Below, piece by piece: positions 51,512-60,068 of a stretch of 64,000 nt of DNA; within the stretch, counting starts at the first letter, position 1, and every line of letters starts with the position of its first letter. Under the pieces are notes generated by a model. It made no database searches and was not told the DNA's origin. It was given only the letters and a program-made list of their open reading frames with translations. Origin of the DNA: Bacteroidota bacterium (lineage in GTDB: Bacteria; Bacteroidota; Bacteroidia; Chitinophagales; Chitinophagaceae); contig JAFAEM010000005.1 of NCBI GenBank assembly GCA_023424015.1, positions 1 through 64,000 on the forward strand. Direction: 5' to 3'. The position numbers were made by a program, and so were the translations under genes.

Positions 51512-52423
51512 ATGAAAGAGATAGCAATCAGTCGCCGGGATTTTATAGCCCAAACTTCATCCTTATTGTCAGCATCACTGTTGGCTGGTCATGGCTTTTC
51601 AACAATGAACCCGAAGAAGTACAAAATGGGTCTGCAGCTTTTCTCGATTCGCGAACCACTGTCCAGGGACGTGGCAGGCACCATCAGGAAAATAGCTGCC
51701 ATTGGTTACGAGGATAGTGAAACCTACGGGTTTGACCCGGAAAAAATTCAATATTATGGAATGCCCGTTGCATCCTTCCGGCAATTACTTGCCGATCATG
51801 GCATGATCAGCACCAGCGGTCACTATGACTTTTCCAAATTTTTCGACAAACACGATGACGAGCTGATGCGCTATGTAGATCAATGCATAAAAGGCGCGAA
51901 GGCGCTTGGACAGAATTATATTACCTGGCCCTGGCTCGACCCGGCCTTCCGGTCGATCGAAAATTACAAACTGCTGGCTGGTAAACTCAACAGGATCGGG
52001 GAACATACCACGAAGGCCGGACTTGGCTTTGCCTATCACAACCACGATTTTGAATTTGTCGACCACAAGGGTGAAAATGGGTACGATATCATCATGCGTA
52101 ATACAGACGCGGCATTAGTAAAACTGCAGATTGATCTTTATTGGGTGATGCGTTCATCGCCATTGAGTCCTGCAGAACTTTTCAAGCTTCAACCGGGGCG
52201 ATTTGTGATGTGGCATGTTAAAGATATGGATAAGCGGACCCGTGACTATTCAGAACTCGGTAACGGGTCAATTGACTATACCAGGATTTTGCCTGAAGCA
52301 TCGCGTGCAGGAATGCAATATTACTACATTGAACAAGGGGGTAATTTTGCAAAAGACCCTATTCAAAGTGTAACAGATAGCGCCAGATATTTTAAGAAGC
52401 ATCTTGAGAAATACCTCGAATAA
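51512..52423 (+). CDS. Sugar phosphate isomerase/epimerase-like TIM barrel, exported
   Basis: 303 residues from ATG 51512; the reading frame is open further upstream but lacks the signal. ISRRDFIAQTSSLLSASLLAG is a twin-arginine signal, so the folded protein is exported. The body fits the AP-endonuclease-2-like TIM-barrel family (KMGLQLFSIREPLSRD, FAYHNHDFEFVDHKGENGYDIIM, LQIDLYWVMRS, MWHVKDMD) with metal ligands His, Glu and Asp. Such Bacteroidota proteins act on sugars or inositols, or 3-keto-glycosides; no substrate is evident. Followed by a VOC protein. Confidence 0.88.
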   Translation: MKEIAISRRDFIAQTSSLLSASLLAGHGFSTMNPKKYKMGLQLFSIREPLSRDVAGTIRKIAAIGYEDSETYGFDPEKIQYYGMPVASFRQLLADHGMISTSGHYDFSKFFDKHDDELMRYVDQCIKGAKALGQNYITWPWLDPAFRSIENYKLLAGKLNRIGEHTTKAGLGFAYHNHDFEFVDHKGENGYDIIMRNTDAALVKLQIDLYWVMRSSPLSPAELFKLQPGRFVMWHVKDMDKRTRDYSELGNGSIDYTRILPEASRAGMQYYYIEQGGNFAKDPIQSVTDSARYFKKHLEKYLE

Positions 52424-52447
52424 TTCATTTCAGAATATATAATTTAT

Positions 52448-52813
52448 ATGGAACACAGAGCCCGGTCAATCAGACCATTTATAGGAGCCCGCCAGTATGA
52501 TATATCCCGCAGTTTTTATCGCGATCTTGGATTTGAAGAGACGGTGCTTTCACCGATGATGTCTGTATTTAAATCGGGTAACTTCTCTTTTTACCTGCAG
52601 AATGCCTATGTAAAGGACTGGATCGACAATTCAATGATTTTTTTGGAAGTGGAAGACGTTTACCGCTTTTGGGATGAGTTGCAGGCACTGCAATTACCCA
52701 CCAAATATGAAAACGTTAAACTCACACCCGTTAAAGAAGACGATTGGGGCCGTGAATGTTTTGTACACGATCCTTCAGGTATCCTCTGGCATTTTGGAGA
52801 ATTCAATAAATAA
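52448..52813 (+). CDS. VOC-family (glyoxalase-like) protein
   Basis: A 121-residue vicinal-oxygen-chelate protein: RSIRPFIGARQYDISRSFYRDLGFEE at the start, repeated beta-alpha-beta units, and ending CFVHDPSGILWHFGEF. A complete metal set is not evident; the final segment usually carries a Glu, here in HFGEF. Many similar proteins are of unknown activity or bind resistance drugs. It lies 24 bp after the isomerase-like gene and 36 bp before a hydrolase gene, suggesting an operon. Confidence 0.87.
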   Translation: MEHRARSIRPFIGARQYDISRSFYRDLGFEETVLSPMMSVFKSGNFSFYLQNAYVKDWIDNSMIFLEVEDVYRFWDELQALQLPTKYENVKLTPVKEDDWGRECFVHDPSGILWHFGEFNK

Positions 52814-52849
52814 CTGTACGGCCACTACTTGTACTTTTAAAAAATAAAT

Positions 52850-53500
52850 ATGGCACACGCGTTTAAACTGAAAGTCTCGAAGACAATTGGAAAAGTTTCA
52901 GCAGAATATGATGTCCCCGCAAAGCCTTTTTGTATAATGACCCTCGCACATGGAGCTGGCGCCGGGATGAACCACAGTTTTATGAAAACGCTTGCTGAAT
53001 CCCTGGCGAACGTTGGCATTGCTGTTGTACGATTTAATTTTCCCTTCGCTGAAGGCAAAAAAGGAAGACCCGATTCACCCGCCATTGCCCAGCAAACCAT
53101 CGAAACTGCCATCATGCATGCACATGAGAAATTTCCAAAACTTCCGCTTTTCGTATCGGGAAAATCTTTTGGCGGGAGAATGTCTTCGCAATATTTATCT
53201 GAACATACACACGATTTTATAAAAGGAATTATTTTCTATGGCTTTCCGCTCCACCCCGCCGGTAAACCTTCAGTGGAACGGGCTGAACATTTAAAGAAAA
53301 TAAAAATACCCATGCTTTTCCTACAGGGCAGTCGCGATGCCCTGGCCACCTGGGAATTGATTGAACCCTTATGCACCACACTAAAGAAAGCAACATTGAT
53401 TAAGATAGATAATGCCGATCACTCCTTCAAAGCGGGCAAAGTGAATACGATGGAAATACTGACACAGGCGACAGAAAGCTGGGTTAGGAAGAAAATCTAA
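52850..53500 (+). CDS. Alpha/beta hydrolase (dienelactone hydrolase/Tex30-like)
   Basis: A 216-residue single-domain hydrolase. The nucleophile elbow is VSGKSFGGRMSS (G-x-S-x-G), the acid is Asp in LQGSRDALATWE, and the His is in IDNADHSFKAG. The oxyanion region LAHGAGAGMNHSFM is like the KANL3/Tex30 group. Cytosolic, no signal. Third in a run with VOC and isomerase-like genes; substrate unknown. Confidence 0.88.
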   Translation: MAHAFKLKVSKTIGKVSAEYDVPAKPFCIMTLAHGAGAGMNHSFMKTLAESLANVGIAVVRFNFPFAEGKKGRPDSPAIAQQTIETAIMHAHEKFPKLPLFVSGKSFGGRMSSQYLSEHTHDFIKGIIFYGFPLHPAGKPSVERAEHLKKIKIPMLFLQGSRDALATWELIEPLCTTLKKATLIKIDNADHSFKAGKVNTMEILTQATESWVRKKI

Positions 53501-53635
53501 CCATGAACTGTTAATAATTAATTTTCCTGTTTCCCACGCAGACGGACAACCTTTCCTAAAAACGCAACGTATAGATGTAGCGCCCGGCGCCGGGAGCCCC
53601 GTTACCGCCTTTACTTAAAAATTAAAACTGCATTT

Positions 53636-54769
53636 ATGAAAAATTTCATGAAACGGCTAACCCATGCCGTTAACTTCATTATAATAGCTACCATACTGCT
53701 GCTTATTTTGATCGTTACTGGGTGTAGAAAAGCAGATATCAAAAAACTAAAAGACTACGACCAGGTCAACCTTGTTGCCAACAATGGAAACTATGGTGCA
53801 GCTAATATTGATCCGCTGCAAATCAATGCCTGGGGGCTGGCCTGGAGTCCGACGGGTATTGCATGGGTAAACTCCCAGGGCGGCCATGTGAGCGCCCTTT
53901 ATAATGGTGAAGGTGTGGCGCCAAGGGTACCTGTAAATATCCCCTCGCCTGCCGGACCCGCAACGGGCAATCCTACCGGGATCGTCTTTAATGGCAGTGC
54001 TGATTTTGTGATCAGCAACGGGCAGGCCGCCCGTTTCCTGTTTGTAAATCTTGATGGTGTTTTATCTGGCTGGAACGGTGCAGCCGGCAACGACGCGATC
54101 TTGATCCACAATAATTCCGCTACATCCGTTTACACCGGAATGGCCATAGGTGTGAGCCAGGGCGCCAATTATATCTACGCTTCTGATTTCAGGTCTGGCA
54201 AAATAGAAGTTTGGGACAAAAGCTTCAACCCCGTGGCTATGTCTTTCAAAGATCCATGGTTGCCGAAAGGATACTCACCTTTCAATATCCAGGCGGTAGA
54301 TGAATGGCTTTATGTGCTATATGCAAAAGTGGGACCTGATGGCAGGGACGAGAAAGGAGTGGGAAAAGGCATCGTCAGTATTTTCAGAACTGATGGCAGT
54401 TTTGTAAGAAGATTTGCCACAGGCGATCTGCTGAATGCCCCTTGGGGTGTGACTTCAGCACCCCGTCATTTTTTTGATGATCCTGAAGATGAAAATAACA
54501 GAGGTGGTTATGCTTCAAAACCCGGCCATAGTGATTCAACCTTTATTCTCGTAGGTAACTTTGGCGATGGAAAGATAAATGTCTATTCTACCCGTGGTGA
54601 GTTTATCGGGCAGTTGAGATCACGCGGCCGAACAATTGTTATAGAGGGATTGTGGGCTATCGGTTTCGCGCCTCTCACGGCAACAACTATTGATCCCGAC
54701 AGGTTGTATTTTACGGCTGGCCCGGAGGATGAGATGGATGGTCTGTTTGGATACCTTATTAAAAAATAA
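53636..54769 (+). CDS. TIGR03118-like exported beta-propeller protein
   Basis: A 377-residue protein with a long hydrophobic signal ending VTGCRKAD, so likely a lipoprotein. The mature part fits the TIGR03118 family: NLVANNGNYGAANIDPLQINAWGLAWSPTGIAWVNSQGG, then TGMAIGVSQGANYIYASDFRSGKIEVWD, GYSPFNIQAVDEWLYV, SIFRTDGSFVRRFATGDLLNAPWGV, and GLWAIGFAP, all NHL/propeller-like blade ends. Function of the family is unknown; a surface or periplasmic propeller. The start could also be the ATG four codons in. Confidence 0.87.
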   Translation: MKNFMKRLTHAVNFIIIATILLLILIVTGCRKADIKKLKDYDQVNLVANNGNYGAANIDPLQINAWGLAWSPTGIAWVNSQGGHVSALYNGEGVAPRVPVNIPSPAGPATGNPTGIVFNGSADFVISNGQAARFLFVNLDGVLSGWNGAAGNDAILIHNNSATSVYTGMAIGVSQGANYIYASDFRSGKIEVWDKSFNPVAMSFKDPWLPKGYSPFNIQAVDEWLYVLYAKVGPDGRDEKGVGKGIVSIFRTDGSFVRRFATGDLLNAPWGVTSAPRHFFDDPEDENNRGGYASKPGHSDSTFILVGNFGDGKINVYSTRGEFIGQLRSRGRTIVIEGLWAIGFAPLTATTIDPDRLYFTAGPEDEMDGLFGYLIKK

Positions 54770-54790
54770 GACGGGTTGAGTTGATAAAAA

Positions 54791-54860
54791 GCCACGAATA
54801 CTTCTCTTCGATTTCGTGAGGGGTTGAATAACCTGAAGAAGAAGTTTAGTGTTCGTGGTT
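54791..54860. repeat. Long imperfect inverted repeat
   Basis: CCACGAATACT at 54792-54802 pairs with AGTGTTCGTGG at 54848-54858 (one G-T), continuing inward with CTTC/GAAG segments. It lies 22 bp after the preceding stop and could be a terminator-like or mobile palindromic element. It shares the CCACGAAT word with the repeat at 45910-46133. Confidence 0.55.
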
Positions 54861-54933
54861 CAATACAAACTATGATAAATTAAAAAACACCGTCCGTCCG
54901 CTTTTTACTCTTGGTTTTCTCAGGTTTTTGAGT

Positions 54934-55176
54934 TACTAGATGTCAGAAGCTTTAAGTGTCTGACCTGGCCCGTAGCATAGTTCGTTTTAAAAAACATTTC
55001 CTGTCAGTTTTTTAATCATGGTCTATTCAGGATTTTGTCCTACTAGATGTCAGAAGCTTTAAGTGTCTGACATGGCTTTGGAACCACTTAAGAAAAAAAC
55101 ATTTTTAACCGGGGTTTCCATCGTGGCTTTCTCACGAATTTTCGCTACTAGATGTCAGAAGCTTTAAGTGTCTGAC
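54934..55176. repeat. Three identical 31-bp palindromic repeats, about 106-bp period
   Basis: Identical 31-bp copies start TACTAGATGTCAGAAG and end TGTCTGAC at 54934-54964, 55041-55071 and 55146-55176. Each holds the inverted repeat GTCAGA...TCTGAC. The spacers are 76 and 74 bp and differ, but share AAAAACATTT, TTTTTAA and a pyrimidine-rich stretch just before each copy, so the whole unit is about 106 bp. The similar TGTCAGACACTT-type palindromes are known REP-like elements in other phyla. The rest of 54770-55230 has no gene. Confidence 0.85.
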
Positions 55177-55230
55177 AAGCCATCGCAATTCGACCCACCA
55201 AATATCCCGGGCAGCACCAACTTTATCTAC

Positions 55231-57417
55231 CTACCTTTTTACAATCATCTGCTGTGCCGACTGTCCACCATTGCTTGCACGAAGTACATACACACCCGCC
55301 TGGAGACCATTCACATCGATTGTCTCTGTCTGACTGATTTTGTTCTTAACAATAGACTTCATGAGTTTACCAGACATATCGAACAATTCGAGCTTTGTAT
55401 TTTTACCTTCCCATCCTGCAGGAAGTCCCAGTTGGAAATAATTACTGGCAGGGTTGGGATATACATTCATCGAAGGCACAGTAGTCACATTATTGATCCT
55501 CACTGCGCGAAGATCTGAGTAAGAGAATTTTTCTGCTTCAACGATTTTAAGCCTGTAATAGATCACAGATTTCCCCGACTGGGCAATGGCATCTGTATAG
55601 TTATAGCTTCCTTTCCTGTTTGCGTTCTCCATTCCGAAGAACAAGGCGATTGTCGTAAAGATTTTTCCGTCGAAGCTTCTTTCCAACTCATACGTGGTGC
55701 CGGCAGTCTCTTCTTCAGTACTCCACAACAGCTTTACATTAGCATCCTGCAAGAGTGCATTAAAGCTGGTCAGTCGAACCGGAAGAATAAAACCATCTTC
55801 ATCGCAGGCCCATACATCGGAAAATGTTATGCTCGCAACGGTGCCTCCGGCTCCGGCCGTTGCGCCATTCGGTATAAATTCAGTGACATGTGCGGAAGAT
55901 GAAATACCATTAGTACCGCCATTTACAAGCCTGCCAACGGTTGTAGCTGTAGTCAATATCATACCGCCACCGCCTCCACCGCCGGGACCTTCAGCTTCAT
56001 TGCTCAGTGGCAATTGGTCTCCACCTTTGCCACCATTTGCTTCCAGGGATACAGCGCTGATATTACCAGAAGCATTCAGGATTATCGCACCGCCACCACC
56101 AGCGCCACCACCGGCATCGATAAACGAGTTTTGTGTGCTAAAGCCATCCTGGCCGTTTGCAGTGATCTTACCGCTACCTGAAATATTTCCATTGGCGAGC
56201 ACATAAACGATACCGCCACCATTTCCACCATCACCTGACGAGTTGTTATTACCATCACCTGCACCACCGCCGCCACCCATGAATACACGGGTGTTGCCAT
56301 GATAATCCAGCGGTCTGCCACCAAAACCACCAACATTCTGACGGCGGTCGCCGCCCCAGGCGCTGTTACCAGGTCCTACTGATAGAGCATTCTGATTTGA
56401 ACTGGAAAAAGTATAGCCACCACGGCCGCCGCCGGTAGATACATTATTGGCAAAACCTGAACCTTCGAGATTCCAGGCACTGGCCCAGCCTGCGACTGAA
56501 TTATCTTTAATGCCAGTTCCGTTCCATGGAGTCAACACACCGTTAACACCGGCATTGGAGCCACCACCGCCACCTGCGTTGTGTCCGTTACCACCACCGC
56601 CACCGTTGGCGGGAGCACCGCGACCATAAGCTCCATTGAGTAATGTATTATAATCGTTCGAATTACCAGCAATACTCTCACCTTTCGAAGCGGCTGTATT
56701 AGGTGAATCGATCCTGTATAAGCTAATGACCGCAGCGCCGCTTGTTGAACTTATGTTCTTGATATCTACCCCTCCACGAAATCCGATGTGGTTTGCAGAA
56801 ATAGTTCCGTTAATATTCATATTGCCCTGTGCTTCTAACGCTACCACGCCGCCAGTTTCACCAGACCAGGCAAGACCCGTGATCGTTACGCCAGCACTTA
56901 TATTCAGGGTACTAAAGCGAGGTATCCTGATCACCTGTGTTCTGCTTCTACCTGCCTGTGTATATGAATTGTTCAGACCTTCACAGAGGAAAATGGTATT
57001 AGCAGAGACCTGGTAAACCGTCCTCAATTCATAGTTACCTGTATTGTGATAATCAGTGATCTGGCCGTAGCTGGAATTATTGGTTGTAGTGATGTCTGCA
57101 CCCTGAACCTGGATGATCATGATCAGGTCACCGGCGCTCAAAACATCCGACGCAAAAACATTGGCTGAATTTGTGAATGAGTACGACCCGCTTAGCTGGG
57201 ATACATCAGAAACCGTTATAGAAAGTGATCCCACGTTGACCGAACTTGCAAGAGACGTGTAGCGGTTCAGAATATAAGTACCAGGAACATTCAGGTTATG
57301 GGCGCCATCCTTTCCTTTAAAATCCTGCGCCCTGAGCGCGGAGATGAGAGTAATTGCAAAACTAAGGATGAGTAGTTTCTTAGACCTTACAGGCCCACAG
57401 GGTAAAATTGTTTTCAT
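55231..57417 (-). CDS. Glycine-rich surface protein with T9SS sorting domain
   Basis: A 728-residue exported protein with signal MKTILPCGPVRSKKLLILSFAITLISALRAQ in a basic-plus-hydrophobic form. After an N-terminal beta domain (about 35-200) comes a long Gly/Asn/Ser-rich region (about 200-540) with runs such as PANGGGGGNGHNAGGGGG, GGFGGRPLDYHG and GGGGAGDGNN, resembling a beta-helix/adhesin stalk. A fibronectin-like segment (ILPVRLTSFNALLQDANVKLLWSTEEE) precedes the T9SS type A domain (SMNVYPNPASNYFQLGLP ... GLQAGVYVLRASNG). Probably attached or released at the cell surface. No catalytic motif seen. Confidence 0.88.
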   Translation of the reverse strand: MKTILPCGPVRSKKLLILSFAITLISALRAQDFKGKDGAHNLNVPGTYILNRYTSLASSVNVGSLSITVSDVSQLSGSYSFTNSANVFASDVLSAGDLIMIIQVQGADITTTNNSSYGQITDYHNTGNYELRTVYQVSANTIFLCEGLNNSYTQAGRSRTQVIRIPRFSTLNISAGVTITGLAWSGETGGVVALEAQGNMNINGTISANHIGFRGGVDIKNISSTSGAAVISLYRIDSPNTAASKGESIAGNSNDYNTLLNGAYGRGAPANGGGGGNGHNAGGGGGSNAGVNGVLTPWNGTGIKDNSVAGWASAWNLEGSGFANNVSTGGGRGGYTFSSSNQNALSVGPGNSAWGGDRRQNVGGFGGRPLDYHGNTRVFMGGGGGAGDGNNNSSGDGGNGGGIVYVLANGNISGSGKITANGQDGFSTQNSFIDAGGGAGGGGAIILNASGNISAVSLEANGGKGGDQLPLSNEAEGPGGGGGGGMILTTATTVGRLVNGGTNGISSSAHVTEFIPNGATAGAGGTVASITFSDVWACDEDGFILPVRLTSFNALLQDANVKLLWSTEEETAGTTYELERSFDGKIFTTIALFFGMENANRKGSYNYTDAIAQSGKSVIYYRLKIVEAEKFSYSDLRAVRINNVTTVPSMNVYPNPASNYFQLGLPAGWEGKNTKLELFDMSGKLMKSIVKNKISQTETIDVNGLQAGVYVLRASNGGQSAQQMIVKR

Positions 57418-57892
57418 ACTATAGGGTTTACGGGTTTGACAGGTTTGAGGCGCTTCGGTATCGTGAATGAACGAAGACGCTTACGTAACTCTGTCATTCG
57501 GGATCAAAAATATACTTGGTTATTTTACTTTGCAAGTTTTACGAGTATATTTTCTCGTTTAAACCCGTATTTTACACATAGTAAAATTTTATTCAGCTTA
57601 ATATCAACTAATTAATCATACAAAAAAACTCTATTTTTTTTAAGTTTACAGCCCCGTAGTTTTACGATTTTACCAGTTTTTATAGTATTAAATACATTTT
57701 GTTGCAGGCGCGAATTCAATTAACAATGGTCTAAATTGGGACTCTGAACCCCTTGCTTCATGCAACGAATTCTGTTTTTGTGGTGTCATCCTGCCAGAAA
57801 TCCGGGTACGACAGAAATGGTGAGCCGGCATTTAATTAATATTATAAATAATTACAACGCGGAAGCAGTATCCGTGAAAAATATTTATCGAA
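57418..57892. other. AT-rich non-coding region
   Basis: Divergent promoter region between the T9SS surface protein and the DUF4397-like gene. It is strongly AT-rich, especially 57520-57700, with several TTTTAC and GTAAAA strings that form short inverted repeats. No exact TAnnTTTG at a suitable distance to either gene and no gene is seen. Confidence 0.45.
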
Positions 57893-58606
57893 ATGATGAC
57901 CAATTTGAAATGGCGCTTTAGTGGAATGCTTGTATTGATAGTAGTGCTGGTAAGTGGGTGTTTGAAATCAGATCCGCCCGGACCTAATACCCCGAAAACC
58001 TATATTTCCCTGATGCACCTCGCGCCCACGGCGCCGGCGCTCGATGTTTATTTTAATGACAACCGCGTTTCCAATAACGCATTTACCCCAGGTGCTGCGA
58101 CTTCCGGATATAATGGTGTTGACCACGGCTTTTTCACAGTGAAATTTAAAAAGGCGGGGGCTGATAGTCTTGTAACCGAAATACCACAGGCGCTTTACGA
58201 TTCCATGAGCTTTTATACGCTGATGATCTACAACGAACAGGTTGATGGTCCTGCCAAAGTCTTACGTATCAGGGACGATTTTTCCGGCCTGGCTACTACA
58301 AAGCCTTACTACCGGTTTTTCCATGCCAGTCCAAATACCGATGATGTGGACCTTTATATTGATAATGTAAAGATCGAAACGGACCGTTCACATGCCGATA
58401 ATGTAGGTTTCGCACTTTATAATAAATTCTCTGAGATCATTTCGGGCCATCACACGCTGGAGGTTCGTCTGGCCGGTACGGCTACTGTTGTAGCCACCGC
58501 AAATATTGAATTGATCCAGGGCAACGCGTACACCTTTTATTTGAAAGGCCTCGAGGGTGGCACTGGTAACAAGCAGCTCACCCTGTCTGTTCTCCGCGCA
58601 GTATAA
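57893..58606 (+). CDS. DUF4397-like lipoprotein
   Basis: A 237-residue protein with signal WRFSGMLVLIVVLVSGC and lipidated Cys, followed by LKSDPPGPNTPK. The body fits DUF4397: YISLMHLAPTAPALDVYFNDNRV, GYNGVDHGFFTVKFKKAGAD, YRFFHASPNTDDVDLYIDNVKI, and SGHHTLEVRLAGTATVVATANIELIQGNAYTFYLKG, i.e. two beta-sandwich repeats. Surface or periplasmic, unknown role. Single gene. Confidence 0.88.
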   Translation: MMTNLKWRFSGMLVLIVVLVSGCLKSDPPGPNTPKTYISLMHLAPTAPALDVYFNDNRVSNNAFTPGAATSGYNGVDHGFFTVKFKKAGADSLVTEIPQALYDSMSFYTLMIYNEQVDGPAKVLRIRDDFSGLATTKPYYRFFHASPNTDDVDLYIDNVKIETDRSHADNVGFALYNKFSEIISGHHTLEVRLAGTATVVATANIELIQGNAYTFYLKGLEGGTGNKQLTLSVLRAV

Positions 58607-58796
58607 AAAGTATTGCTTTTCAACAAATCGGGAATTACTGGTATTTTCTATATGTGAAAATGCCGGTAACTCCAGGCTTTGCAGCTACCGCCGATTTAAA
58701 ATAGGGCTGAAATTTCTTACTAACAATAATTGGAACTACGGGGATTTTTTAAAATATTTATAGGTGATTGTGAGTTTAAACTAACTGTTAACAACC

Positions 58797-59183
58797 ATGA
58801 ACCTTAGCAACCACCTTATCTACTGGATCGCCCGTTTCCCAAAAACAATGACGATCGAACTGGACGATCTTGTTGAAGCACTTCAATACAAAATTCCAGG
58901 CATCGAACTTAGCGGTACCAATTTTCGCGGCGGCTTTGAAATTTTCATCCCTATGGATGGTCTCACTTATTCCAACGACGAAGGATTATTGCGTCAGCAT
59001 TATATTGTGATCACGGTCGACTCCATCAGGAATGCGGTCCGGGTCTTTATTTACAAAGAAGAAAAACTCACTGCCACCTTCGACATGATAAGAGAACCCT
59101 TCTGCGAAGTGGTTGGAGCGGTCAAGGAATATATTAAAGAACACAAAGCGGTTGATAAGCTGCTTTGCAAGTTCATACAATAA
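58797..59183 (+). CDS. Hypothetical protein
   Basis: A 128-residue soluble protein, no signal or membrane segment. It starts MNLSNHLIYWIARFPKTMTIELDDLV and has an N-terminal helix followed by beta-strands (GGFEIFIPMDGLTYSNDEG, HYIVITVDSIRNAVRVFIYKEEK), ending in a helix. No family recognised. It converges on exonuclease III with a 9-bp gap. Confidence 0.65.
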   Translation: MNLSNHLIYWIARFPKTMTIELDDLVEALQYKIPGIELSGTNFRGGFEIFIPMDGLTYSNDEGLLRQHYIVITVDSIRNAVRVFIYKEEKLTATFDMIREPFCEVVGAVKEYIKEHKAVDKLLCKFIQ

Positions 59184-59192
59184 CTTACCCGG

Positions 59193-59969
59193 TTATTTAT
59201 TTTTCAATTCTATCCACACCGGCGCATGATCACTGGTTTTTTCCCAACCGCGAACATGCCTGTCCACTCCAGCTTTGCGAAGACGAGGCACAAGATCAGG
59301 ACTAAGCAGGAAATGATCGATCCTCAATCCGGCGTCACGAGCATAAGCATTTCGAAAATAATCCCAGAATGTATAGATCTTCTCACCGGGATGGAGTTTC
59401 CGCAGGGCATCGGTCCATCCCTGGTTAATCAGTTTACTGAACGCCTCCCGCACTTCGATACGAAATAATGCGTCATTGACCCAGCGCTCCGGTTTATAGA
59501 CATCAAGCTCAGTGGGCATCACATTAAAATCTCCTACCAGCATCGCCGGTTGTATGCCAGCGAGTATTTTTTTTGCATGCGCACCCAGGCGCTGAAACCA
59601 TTTTAGCTTGTACTCGAATTTGGGACCCGGATATGGATTACCATTTGGCAGATATAGGCAACCTATGAGAATACCGTTAACATTAGCTTCGATATATCGA
59701 CTGTGCACATCCTCAGGATCGCCAGGCAACGCCCGCCTCACTTCTTCAGGCTTTCCCTTCTTTGATAATATGGCTACACCGTTCCAACTCTTCTGACCAT
59801 GCCAGATGGCTTCATAACCGGCTTCCTTAATACTGAGTTCTGGAAATTTTTCACCAGGTGCTTTTAGTTCCTGGAGGCAAACAATATCCGGTGAGGTTTC
59901 GTCCAGCCATCGCAGCAATACAGGCAACCTGCCATTGACGCCATTCACATTATAAGTAGCAATCCGCAT
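59193..59969 (-). CDS. xth: Exodeoxyribonuclease III
   Basis: A 258-residue AP endonuclease/3'-5' exonuclease of base excision repair. Active-site motifs are complete: RIATYNVNGVNGRL, IVCLQELKAP with metal Glu, WNGVAILSKKG, VGDFNVMPTELDV with Asp and Asn, RIDHFLLSPDL, and the terminal SDHAPVWIEL with catalytic Asp-His. Length and order are normal. Single gene. Confidence 0.96.
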   Translation of the reverse strand: MRIATYNVNGVNGRLPVLLRWLDETSPDIVCLQELKAPGEKFPELSIKEAGYEAIWHGQKSWNGVAILSKKGKPEEVRRALPGDPEDVHSRYIEANVNGILIGCLYLPNGNPYPGPKFEYKLKWFQRLGAHAKKILAGIQPAMLVGDFNVMPTELDVYKPERWVNDALFRIEVREAFSKLINQGWTDALRKLHPGEKIYTFWDYFRNAYARDAGLRIDHFLLSPDLVPRLRKAGVDRHVRGWEKTSDHAPVWIELKNK

Positions 59970-60068
59970 GTTGTTTTTAAGTTAAGCACTACCACTTGCG
60001 ATCTCAAGCAAATATCCTTCTTCCTTTTTTTCGTATAAGTAAAAGAATGAGCACTACATCACGGAACG

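Noticed and set aside
54934..55176. CRISPR array
   Set aside because: Three repeats only, spacers of 74-76 bp are too long and partly alike, and no cas gene is near.
55694..56206. Pro/Ala-rich antisense frames over the Gly-rich gene
   Set aside because: Reverse-strand reading of Gly codons gives Pro/Ala runs; the plus-strand gene is not supported.
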